Source: Bacteroidaceae bacterium (lineage in GTDB: Bacteria; Bacteroidota; Bacteroidia; Bacteroidales; Bacteroidaceae). Taken from it: 47,648 nt of DNA. Positions within the stretch are counted from its first letter, which is position 1, and each line of letters opens with the position of its first letter. Location of the stretch: assembly GCA_017540585.1 (NCBI GenBank), contig JAFYAT010000082.1, forward strand, positions 1 to 47,648, read 5' to 3'. The translations under genes were made by a program, and so were the position numbers. Below are positions 7,003 to 15,063 of this stretch, in pieces. The notes beneath the pieces were generated by a model, which saw nothing but the letters and a program-made list of their open reading frames with translations, ran no database searches and was not told the DNA's origin.

Positions 7003-9591
7003 ATGGAAATAAATTCTGGGTACTTTGCAGATTGCCTCTCGTCTGATTCGGATGAGGTGATAAAGGGCAAAGGACTAAATATCATACCTCCACCAGAGAA
7101 GGAACCACTGTGGAAAGGATTCTTGGAGAAATTCAAGGATCCGCTCATCATTGTGCTTGGTGTCGTGTTCGTGTTCTCCGTAGGCGTGTCGTTGTATGAG
7201 ATTTACTATGCTGGCAAGAGCTGGGAAGTGATGCTCGAACCAGCTGGTGTGTTCATAGCCATGATGCTTGCCACGGGTGTTGGCTTCATCTTTGAGGTCA
7301 AGGCAGGTCAGGAGTTCGACATACTGAACAAGGTCAAGGACTCGCGTCCAGTCAAGGTGATACGTCTTGTTGACGGCAAACCTGTGATGAAAGAGATACC
7401 TAAGTCGGACGTGGTCGCAGGCGACATCGTAAGGCTTGAGAGTGGCGATGAGATTCCTGCCGACGGAGTGGTGGTTGATGCCATCTCGCTCAAGGTGGAT
7501 GAGTCAATATTCACGGGAGAGCCTTATGCCAACAAGAGTGTGGAGCGTAATGAGGTAATGGAGGCAGCATATCCTGCTAATTTCCTTCTTCGTGGTGCAA
7601 CGGTCATCGAGGGTAATGCCGTGATGAAGGTTACAGCCATAGGTATGCAGACAGAGGAAGGCAAGGGTGTGGCAAAGGTACAGGAAGGTAGCGACGTAAA
7701 GACTCCGCTCAACCAGCAGCTTGACAGACTTGGCAAGATGCTTTCCTCTGCAAGTTTGGTTGTTGGTGTACTCATCATCATCGGAAAGCTGATTTTCCTT
7801 TTCAGCGATGGCAACAACTTGAACAACGATGAGCCTATCGAGGTGGTGGAGTATGTGCTTCACTCCCTGATGATAGCCGTAACGCTTATCGTTGTGGCAG
7901 TACCTGAGGGATTGCCAATGAGTATCACGGTAAGCCTTGCCATGAGTATGCGTAAGATGCTGAAGGAAAACAATCTTGTCCGCAAGCTCCATGCCTGCGA
8001 GACGATGGGTGCTGCCACCGTCATCTGTACGGACAAGACGGGTACTCTCACCAAGAACCAGATGACCGTCATGGAGCATCTGTTCTTTGGCAACACAGAT
8101 ATGAGTGCAATAGCCCGAAGCATAGCTGTCAACTCTACAGCCGAACTGACGGAAGAGGGTGGCGAGACACGCCGTATTGGTAATCCTACGGAATGTGCCC
8201 TTATCATGTGGCTTATGCAGGAAGGGTATGACTATCGTCAGTTACGTAACGAGACACACATAACCGAGCAGCAGCCGTTCAGCACCATGACCAAGTACAT
8301 GAAGACGGTTACGGCTGACGGTCATACATACTACAAGGGTGCATCTGAGATACTCCTCGAACATTGTGAGAAGATAGCAGGTGGCTGGACAAGGGAACAG
8401 ATATTTGACAGATTGCATGAGTACCAGTCGAAGGCTATGCGTACACTTGGCTTTGCCATAGACGACACATTTGTGGGCATCGTCGGTATTGCCGACCCTA
8501 TACGTGAGGATGTGGCTGAAGCCATACACGTCTGTCGTGACAACGCCAAGGTGAGAGTGATAATCGTGACGGGCGACACTCCTGGTACAGCCAACGAGAT
8601 AGGCAGGCAGATAGGACTTATCTCCGAGGGCGAGACAGGTACGACAATAACAGGCAGCGAATTTGCTGCCATGAGCGACGAGGAAGCAAGACGACTCCTT
8701 GCCATAAAGGGTGAGAGAAGTCTCAAGGTCATATCACGTGCACGACCAGACGACAAGGCACGACTCGTTACTCTCCTCCAGCAGAATGGCGAGGTGGTTG
8801 CCGTGACAGGTGACGGAACGAACGATGCGCCTGCACTCAGCAAGGCACAGGTGGGTCTCTCCATGGGTGACGGTACGGCACGTGCCAAGGAGGCATCTGA
8901 CATAACAATCATCGATAACTCATTCTCAAGTATAAACAAGGCAATACTCTGGGGTCGTTCACTCTATCAGAACATACGCAGGTTCATCATCTTCCAGTTG
9001 ACCATCAACATGTGTGCCTGCATGATAGTCATGTTCGGTGCCTTCGTGGGTATTGAGTCACCACTTGGTGTGACGCAGATGTTGTGGGTAAACCTTATCA
9101 TGGACACCTTTGCGGCTATGGCTCTGTCTTCGTTGCCTGCCGACAAGAGAGTCCTCAATGAGTCCCCACGTAATCCTGAGAGCAACATAATTGACCGTAG
9201 CATGGCAAAGATGATTCTTGGCTTTGGTATCTTGTTCTTCGGCATCCTTTCGGCTGTATGGCTTTATTTGCCACACGAGTATTTCTTCACCGTGTTCGTG
9301 GTTATCCAGTTCTGGAACATCTTCAACGTGAGGTATTACAACACGGATGGTAGCGTGATAAAGTCCGTGTGTCTGTTCTTCAAGGACAGGGAGACATTTA
9401 AGGCTAATACGAGCATAACATTTGTCTTGATTGCTTTGGTAATCCTCGTAGGACAGATACTCATCACCACCTTTGGCGGTAAGATGTTTGAGGTGGAAAG
9501 GGCACTCACCTTGCAGGAATGGTTGATGATTCTCCTATGTACAAGTCCTGTACTCGTGATACCAGACGGCCTGAGGAGAATTAAAAATTAA
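7003..9591 (+). CDS. P-type calcium-translocating ATPase (type IIB/PMCA-like)
   Basis: 862 residues from the ATG at 7003. Longer in-frame versions would start inside the promoter. The type II P-ATPase order is complete: N-terminal cation ATPase domain, actuator loop with a TGE-type motif (SIFTGEPY), the PEGLP helix 4 motif used for Ca2+ binding, the phosphorylation site CTDKTGTLT, the nucleotide domain, the hinge TGDGTNDAPAL, and six C-terminal membrane helices. It pumps Ca2+ (possibly Mn2+) out of the cytoplasm using ATP. No C-terminal calmodulin-like extension is present. It is divergent from the Na+/K+ antiporter genes, so the region looks like a cation-homeostasis block. Confidence 0.92.
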   Translation: MEINSGYFADCLSSDSDEVIKGKGLNIIPPPEKEPLWKGFLEKFKDPLIIVLGVVFVFSVGVSLYEIYYAGKSWEVMLEPAGVFIAMMLATGVGFIFEVKAGQEFDILNKVKDSRPVKVIRLVDGKPVMKEIPKSDVVAGDIVRLESGDEIPADGVVVDAISLKVDESIFTGEPYANKSVERNEVMEAAYPANFLLRGATVIEGNAVMKVTAIGMQTEEGKGVAKVQEGSDVKTPLNQQLDRLGKMLSSASLVVGVLIIIGKLIFLFSDGNNLNNDEPIEVVEYVLHSLMIAVTLIVVAVPEGLPMSITVSLAMSMRKMLKENNLVRKLHACETMGAATVICTDKTGTLTKNQMTVMEHLFFGNTDMSAIARSIAVNSTAELTEEGGETRRIGNPTECALIMWLMQEGYDYRQLRNETHITEQQPFSTMTKYMKTVTADGHTYYKGASEILLEHCEKIAGGWTREQIFDRLHEYQSKAMRTLGFAIDDTFVGIVGIADPIREDVAEAIHVCRDNAKVRVIIVTGDTPGTANEIGRQIGLISEGETGTTITGSEFAAMSDEEARRLLAIKGERSLKVISRARPDDKARLVTLLQQNGEVVAVTGDGTNDAPALSKAQVGLSMGDGTARAKEASDITIIDNSFSSINKAILWGRSLYQNIRRFIIFQLTINMCACMIVMFGAFVGIESPLGVTQMLWVNLIMDTFAAMALSSLPADKRVLNESPRNPESNIIDRSMAKMILGFGILFFGILSAVWLYLPHEYFFTVFVVIQFWNIFNVRYYNTDGSVIKSVCLFFKDRETFKANTSITFVLIALVILVGQILITTFGGKMFEVERALTLQEWLMILLCTSPVLVIPDGLRRIKN

Positions 9592-9740
9592 GAATTCAAA
9601 ATTCAAAATTTAATGTGGAATTAGAAATGAGGAATTAGGAATGAGTAATAATAAGCACCGTCAGATGTATTTAGCCGAATGGCTATTACTCATTACTAAT
9701 TGCTAATTACTCATTACACATTGCTCATTACTCATCGACA
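9582..9740. repeat. AT-rich word-repeat spacer (aattc and attactcatt words)
   Basis: The spacer begins inside the last codons of the ATPase gene (attaaaaattaag) and runs to a few bases before the CHR start. The left part repeats aattcaaaattcaaaat and gaattaggaatgag. The right part repeats attactcattactaattgc, partly the reverse complement of the left words, so a long imperfect hairpin is possible. Confidence 0.7.
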
Positions 9741-9744
9741 AGAT

Positions 9745-10278
9745 ATGGGTATATATACAGATTTGTTCGTAACATTCTCCAAGATTGGGGGCTTCACCCT
9801 TGGTGGTGGCTATGCCATGGTTCCCGTTATGGAGAAAGAGATAGTTGACAAGAAACAATGGCTCACCAAGGAAGAGTTCATGGACATCCTTGTGGTGGCT
9901 CAGAGTACGCCGGGTCTGTTTGCCATAGACATGGCTTCGCATATCGGCTATAAGTTCAAGGGTGTATCAGGAGGAATAGTGTCGGCACTCGGTGTGGCAG
10001 GTCCTTCCATCATCGCCATACTGCTTATCGCCATGTTCTTCCAGTCGTTCAAGGATAACGAATATGTGGAGAAATTCTTCATGGGCGTACGTCCTTGTGT
10101 CGTGGCACTCATCCTTGCCCCTTGCTTCAGTATGGCAAAGTCGGCAAAGATAACGTGGTACAACGTATGGATTCCTATCGTATGTGCCCTCCTCATCTGT
10201 GCCTTCGGTGTATCACCTATATGGTGTATTGTCGGAGCAGGAATAGGGGGATATGTGTATGGAAAAGTGGCCCCCTAA
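9745..10278 (+). CDS. Chromate transporter family protein, first half (CHR domain)
   Basis: 177 residues from the ATG at 9745. The CHR-domain signature is clear: FSKIGGFTLGGGYAMVP near the N-terminus and VVAQSTPG near residue 53. It is a short-chain CHR protein with one domain and works in pairs with the neighbouring gene. Family members export chromate by proton or sulfate exchange. In anaerobic gut bacteria the real substrate is uncertain. The final codons lie inside a GC-rich repeat element whose bases ggccccctaa supply Ala-Pro-stop. Confidence 0.85.
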   Translation: MGIYTDLFVTFSKIGGFTLGGGYAMVPVMEKEIVDKKQWLTKEEFMDILVVAQSTPGLFAIDMASHIGYKFKGVSGGIVSALGVAGPSIIAILLIAMFFQSFKDNEYVEKFFMGVRPCVVALILAPCFSMAKSAKITWYNVWIPIVCALLICAFGVSPIWCIVGAGIGGYVYGKVAP

Positions 10279-10401
10279 CCCCCGAAGGGGGCAGCCATTC
10301 GGAACGCTTGGTACAAACATTTGTAAAATCAGAATAAGGATTAAATAATAATGGTCTCCACCCCTATCCGGAGGCCGCCCCCTTCGGGGGTTGGGGGGCT
10401 T
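10268..10401. repeat. Pair of inverted GC-rich hairpin elements between the two CHR genes
   Basis: The left arm at 10268-10296 (ccccctaacccccgaagggg core) is matched by an inverted copy at 10373-10401 (cccccttcgggggttgggg core). About 25 of 29 bases agree after reverse complementing. The left arm ends the upstream gene and the right arm stops 3 bp before the next ATG. The same arrangement recurs at 21998-22163. Confidence 0.85.
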
Positions 10402-10404
10402 GAT

Positions 10405-10977
10405 ATGGTATTTCTAAAATTATTCATAGTATTCTCAAAGATAGGTATCTTCAACTTTGGTGGAGGATATGCTATGCTTTCACTCATACAGAACGAGGTG
10501 GTGTATAAGAACCATTGGCTCACGGTAAGCGAGTTTACGGACATCGTGGCTGTGAGTCAGTCAACGCCAGGACCTATTGGCATCAACTGTGCCACATACG
10601 CAGGTTATACGGCAGTCATAAACGAGGGTTATCCTGAATGGATGGCTGTGCTCGGAGCAGTCATAGCATCACTCAGCATCATCTGGCTACCATTCATCCT
10701 GATGATACTTATCAGCAAGGCACTCTTGAAGCATAGCAAGTCACGAGGTGTACAATCCGTATTCGGCACACTCCGTCCTGCCATCGTCGGATTACTCGTG
10801 TCGGCAGCCGTGATGCTTATGTCTGAGGAGAACTTTGGCAATCCAAAGGAATCAACATTTGTGTTTATAGTAAGCATACTCATCTTCCTGTTCTCGTTCT
10901 TCGGAACACGCAAATTCAAGATTCATCCGATACTGATGATTCTTCTTTGCGGACTTGCAGGATTGATAATATATTAA
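10405..10977 (+). CDS. Chromate transporter family protein, second half (CHR domain)
   Basis: 190 residues from the ATG at 10405. An earlier in-frame ATG at 10351 would translate the repeat element and is less likely. It has the CHR signature FSKIGIFNFGGGYAM, the SQSTPGPIGIN loop, and about five or six membrane segments. It forms the partner of the CHR protein ending at 10278, and the two would make a heterodimeric anion exporter. The loop PGPIGIN is the usual form of the second protein, whereas the first has PGLFAID. Confidence 0.85.
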   Translation: MVFLKLFIVFSKIGIFNFGGGYAMLSLIQNEVVYKNHWLTVSEFTDIVAVSQSTPGPIGINCATYAGYTAVINEGYPEWMAVLGAVIASLSIIWLPFILMILISKALLKHSKSRGVQSVFGTLRPAIVGLLVSAAVMLMSEENFGNPKESTFVFIVSILIFLFSFFGTRKFKIHPILMILLCGLAGLIIY

Positions 10978-11093
10978 GTTTGTGAGTTTATATGTTTTTG
11001 AGTTTTTTGTTTTCGCAGAATAAGCTATCCGCAAGAACATAAAAACTCACAAACTCAAAAACATAAAAACTTAAACAAACTTAAAAACTCAAA
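10978..11093. repeat. AT-rich inverted word-repeat (aaaaactcaaaaact family)
   Basis: The left arm gtttgtgagtttatatg and following bases are complementary to the right arm built of aaaaactcacaaactcaaaaac words. The element fills the whole gap from the CHR stop to the M16 start. Related words occur at 29237-29287 and 33905-33981. Confidence 0.75.
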
Positions 11094-11096
11094 GAA

Positions 11097-12368
11097 ATGA
11101 CAGAAACAAGTAATACATATACACTTGACAACGGGCTAAGGATAATCCACATATCATCACCAACCAATGTGGCATACTGTGGCGTCTCGATAGATGCTGG
11201 TACTCGTGACGAACTGGAAACAGAGCATGGTATGGCACATTTCTGCGAACACATGATGTTCAAGGGAACGGAACGCCGTAAGGCTTGGCATATCATCAAT
11301 CGTCTGGAGAGTGTGGGAGGCGACCTGAATGCCTATACCAACAAGGAAGAGACGGTCGTCTATTCTGCTTTTCTCAAGGAACATCTGCCTCGTGCCATAG
11401 AGCTGTTGGCGGATATCGTATTCCATAGTACCTATCCACAGAGTGAGATAGACAAGGAGTCGGAGGTCATAGTTGATGAGATAGAGAGCTATAACGACTC
11501 ACCATCAGAGCTTATCTTCGACAAGTTTGAGGATATCATTTACGAGAACTCTTCGCTTGGACATGACATACTCGGTACGCCAGAGATGGTTCGAGGTTTC
11601 TCGTCAGAAGATGCCAGGGCATTTGTCAATCGCCTCTACCGTCCTGACAAGATGGTGCTGTTCGTCTTTGGAGCGGTTAAGTTCAACGATGTCGTTCGTC
11701 TTGCCAAGAAATACTTCGGCAACGAGGGTACGAAGATGATAGACAAGAACAAGGAAAATGCAAATAACGAAAATGCAGATGCTCCACCACCGCCTCCACC
11801 GCCATTATGTGCTTCGGCAGGCAAGACGATAGTGGAGAATCGTGACACGCATCAGGCACACGTCATGATTGGCTGTCCAGCCTATTCGTCAGAGTCGAAC
11901 AACCGTATCGTGATGTATTTCCTCAACAACATACTCGGAGGACCAGGCATGAACTCACGCCTCAACATCGCCCTTCGTGAACACAGAGGACTTGTATATA
12001 CCGTTGAGAGTTCGCTCACGAACTATACGGACACAAGTACCTTTGCCATCTACTTCGGATGTGACGATGAAGACGTGAACAAGTGTATCAAGATTGTGCG
12101 CAAGGAGCTTGACAAGCTCATGGAAGCTCCGCTCTCCGAACGTCAGTTTGCTGCCTACATGAAGCAGATAGAAGGACAGATAGGTGTGGCTTGTGACAAC
12201 TTCGAGAATTATGCTCTCGACATGGCAAAGTGTTATCTCCATTATAATAAGTTTGAAGGTATGGAAGATACATACAATCAGCTACACAAGGTCACTCCAG
12301 AACGTCTTCACGAAGTGGCAAAGGAGATACTGGCAGAGGAAAGACTCGTGACGCTGGTGTTTAAGTAA
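11097..12368 (+). CDS. M16 family zinc metallopeptidase
   Basis: 423 residues. The inverted zinc motif HFCEH (His48, Glu51, His52) and a downstream Glu near 128 in VDEIESY give the complete M16 metal site. An N-terminal active domain and a C-terminal M16 domain (from about 245) are present, as in the pitrilysin / processing-peptidase family. No signal peptide is seen, so it is probably cytoplasmic and degrades peptides. Between the two domains lies a low-complexity insert (nt about 11745-11825) rich in Asn/Glu followed by seven prolines and LCASAGK, which looks foreign to the family. The Asn-rich segment may be a flexible linker. Confidence 0.88.
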   Translation: MTETSNTYTLDNGLRIIHISSPTNVAYCGVSIDAGTRDELETEHGMAHFCEHMMFKGTERRKAWHIINRLESVGGDLNAYTNKEETVVYSAFLKEHLPRAIELLADIVFHSTYPQSEIDKESEVIVDEIESYNDSPSELIFDKFEDIIYENSSLGHDILGTPEMVRGFSSEDARAFVNRLYRPDKMVLFVFGAVKFNDVVRLAKKYFGNEGTKMIDKNKENANNENADAPPPPPPPLCASAGKTIVENRDTHQAHVMIGCPAYSSESNNRIVMYFLNNILGGPGMNSRLNIALREHRGLVYTVESSLTNYTDTSTFAIYFGCDDEDVNKCIKIVRKELDKLMEAPLSERQFAAYMKQIEGQIGVACDNFENYALDMAKCYLHYNKFEGMEDTYNQLHKVTPERLHEVAKEILAEERLVTLVFK

Positions 12369-12370
12369 AA

Positions 12371-12515
12371 AGCCCCACCCCAGCCCTCCCCAAGGGGGAC
12401 TAATGCAATAGGTGGAGTAACAAAAAACTCTGCACTCCGCTTTCTATGTGTTGAGAATAATTAGCGAGCTTGCACTTTTAACTTTTAATTTTTAACTTTT
12501 AATTCCGTAGGAATC
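12371..12515. repeat. Composite spacer: GC-rich hairpin remnant plus aacttttaa word repeat
   Basis: The spacer begins with a remnant of the GC-rich element (ccccaccccagccctcccc). It ends with repeated ttttaacttttaattttt words and a small hairpin, attcc-gta-ggaat, directly before the ATG of murF-alr. The end of the spacer at 21440-21491 is built the same way. Confidence 0.65.
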
Positions 12516-15044
12516 ATGCATTACAGCATTTCAGATATAACCAAGATTATTGGTGCTAAACGAATTGGCAAGAACGAAAATACAATAAACTGGCTGCTTA
12601 TTGACAGCCGTTCACTTTGTTTCCCAGATGAGACCCTCTTCTTTGCTATGAGGACTCAGAAGAATGATGGACACAAGTACATCTCTGAGCTCTACAAGCG
12701 AGGTGTGAAGAACTATGTGGTGGAAAGTAAGAGTACCTTTGTTGAGAGCAAGGAGTATGAGCAGATGAAGGATGCCAATTTCCTTGTTGTTGATTCTTCA
12801 CTCAAGTCCATACAGCAGTTGGCAGCATATCATCGCAACCAGCTTGATATTCCTATCATAGCCATAACAGGTTCTAACGGTAAGACTACTGTCAAGGAAT
12901 GGTTGTACCAGCTCCTTTCAATCGACTACAACGTGTGTCGCTCTCCTCGCAGTTTCAATTCTCAGGTGGGAGTTCCTCTCAGCCTGTGGCTTGTGGATAA
13001 GCATAATGACTTTGCCATCATCGAGGCTGGTATAAGCGAAGTGGGCGAGATGGACAAGATTGAGTCTATCGTCAAGCCTACTATTGGTGTGATAACAAAC
13101 ATAGGTGAGGCTCATCAGAAGAATTTCCTCTCTTACGACATCAAGTGTACGGAGAAGATGAAGCTCTTCAAGGGTTGTAAGAACGTAGTGCTCAACTACT
13201 CTGACACAACTATCAAGCGTTGTTCAGCCATGATACCTTCAAAGGTAGAGCGATTCACATGGAATAATGCCGACAACGACTGTAACCTCACCATCCGTAG
13301 TGTGGACAAGGAAGACAACAAGACAGTTGTCAAGTTTGAGTATCGTGGTGAAATAGGTCAATACACAATCAACTTCATAGATAATGCAGCAGTAGAGAAC
13401 TCCATAACCTGCTTTGCCGTAGTCCTTGCTCTTCGTGAGTACGTAGAACAGAATAGTGGTAGCCCACGTTCAATCCTTACACTCTCAATAGAGGACTTGT
13501 GTGCAAGGATGTCACACCTTGAGCCTGTAGCCATGCGTATGGAGGTGAAGGATGGTATCAACAACTGTACACTTATCAACGATACATACAATAGCGATGT
13601 GCAGAGTCTTGACATCGCCCTTGACTTCATGTCACGTCGTCCTGACAAGAAGGAACAGACACGCACACTCATACTCTCAGATATCCTCCAGAGTGGAGAG
13701 TCGCCAAAGAGTCTTTATGGCCGTGTGGCACAGATGGCAAAGAGCCGTGGCATACAGAAGGTCATTGGAGTGGGTGAGGAGATAAGCAGTTGTGGTGGTT
13801 ACTTCCCTATGGAGTTCCATGGATTCAAGAATACGGACGAGCTTCTCGTGAGCGACGTGTTCACCAACCTTCGCAACGAGTTCATCCTTATCAAGGGTGC
13901 ACGTAAGTTCTCCTTTGACAAGGTTTCCGACTATCTCACACTCAAGGTTCACCAGACAATACTTGAGGTCAATCTATCTGCTCTCAAGGAGAATGTAAAC
14001 TACTACCGCCAGTTTATGAAGCCTGAGACAAAGCTTGTGTGTATGGTCAAGGCAAGTGCATACGGCGTAGGTTCGTTGGAGACAAGTAAGACTCTTCAGG
14101 ATGCAGGCGTGGATTACCTTGCCGTGGCTGTTGCAGATGAGGGTGCTGACCTTCGTAAGGCTGGAATAACAAGCAATATCATGATTATGAATCCTGAGAT
14201 GACTTCGTTCAAGATGTTGTTTGACTACCGACTCGAACCAGAGGTGTTCAGTTTTGAACTTCTTGAAGCACTCATTCATGCAGCCGAGAAGGAAGGTATC
14301 ACCAACTTCCCTATACATGTCAAGCTCGACACAGGTATGCACCGTCTCGGATTCAATTCTGAGAAGGACATGCCACGACTCATCGAGAGACTAAAGCGTC
14401 AGACAGCACTCGTGCCATGCTCCGTATTCAGCCACTTTGTAGGTAGCGACGGCGATGAGTTTGACGAGTTCTCACGTCATCAGTTTGCACTCTTTGACAA
14501 GGGTAGTAAGGAACTTCAGGCAGCTTATTCACATAAGATAATACGTCACATCTGCAACTCTGCTGGTATTGAGCACTTCCCAGAGTATCACCTTGACATG
14601 TGTCGTCTCGGACTCGGATTGTATGGTATCAATCCTCGCAACAACGAGGTGATACATAATGTAGCAACACTCAAGACCACTATTCTCCAGATACGTGACG
14701 TTCCGGCAGGCGACTCTATCGGCTACAGCCGTCGTACAGTACTTGAGCGTGACAGTCGTATTGCCGCTATACCAGTTGGCTATGCCGACGGACTTGACCG
14801 TCATCTTGGCAATAGAAAGTGCTATTGTCTCGTTAATGGCAAGAAGGCTGAGTATGTGGGCAATATATGTATGGACGTGTGCATGATTGATGTAACAGAT
14901 ATAGACTGTAAGGTAGGCGACTATGCCGTCATCTTTGGTGACGAGCTTCCTGTCACGACTCTTAGCGACGTGATAGGTACTATTCCTTACGAGGTACTTA
15001 CAGGTGTATCAACACGCGTTCAGCGTGTATTTGTACAGGAATAA
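12516..15044 (+). CDS. Bifunctional MurF / alanine racemase fusion
   Basis: 842 residues. Residues 1 to about 470 are UDP-N-acetylmuramoyl-tripeptide:D-Ala-D-Ala ligase (MurF), with the ATP loop ITGSNGKTTVKEW near 116-128 and the Mur ligase middle and C-terminal domains. From about 488 to the end it is a PLP-dependent alanine racemase: the pyridoxal Lys lies in VKASAYGVG near 512, and the catalytic Tyr lies in DSIGYSRRT. The fusion makes D-Ala and the ligase that consumes D-Ala-D-Ala in one chain for peptidoglycan synthesis. This fusion is established in Bacteroidota. The usual VKANAYGHG reads KASAYGVG here. Confidence 0.93.
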   Translation: MHYSISDITKIIGAKRIGKNENTINWLLIDSRSLCFPDETLFFAMRTQKNDGHKYISELYKRGVKNYVVESKSTFVESKEYEQMKDANFLVVDSSLKSIQQLAAYHRNQLDIPIIAITGSNGKTTVKEWLYQLLSIDYNVCRSPRSFNSQVGVPLSLWLVDKHNDFAIIEAGISEVGEMDKIESIVKPTIGVITNIGEAHQKNFLSYDIKCTEKMKLFKGCKNVVLNYSDTTIKRCSAMIPSKVERFTWNNADNDCNLTIRSVDKEDNKTVVKFEYRGEIGQYTINFIDNAAVENSITCFAVVLALREYVEQNSGSPRSILTLSIEDLCARMSHLEPVAMRMEVKDGINNCTLINDTYNSDVQSLDIALDFMSRRPDKKEQTRTLILSDILQSGESPKSLYGRVAQMAKSRGIQKVIGVGEEISSCGGYFPMEFHGFKNTDELLVSDVFTNLRNEFILIKGARKFSFDKVSDYLTLKVHQTILEVNLSALKENVNYYRQFMKPETKLVCMVKASAYGVGSLETSKTLQDAGVDYLAVAVADEGADLRKAGITSNIMIMNPEMTSFKMLFDYRLEPEVFSFELLEALIHAAEKEGITNFPIHVKLDTGMHRLGFNSEKDMPRLIERLKRQTALVPCSVFSHFVGSDGDEFDEFSRHQFALFDKGSKELQAAYSHKIIRHICNSAGIEHFPEYHLDMCRLGLGLYGINPRNNEVIHNVATLKTTILQIRDVPAGDSIGYSRRTVLERDSRIAAIPVGYADGLDRHLGNRKCYCLVNGKKAEYVGNICMDVCMIDVTDIDCKVGDYAVIFGDELPVTTLSDVIGTIPYEVLTGVSTRVQRVFVQE

Positions 15045-15063
15045 ACTTCTTAATTCAAACACC

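Noticed and set aside
8331-8939. Open frame of 202 codons on the minus strand
   Set aside because: It is a shadow of the Ca2+-ATPase nucleotide domain. The composition is Ser/Arg/Ala-rich without motifs.
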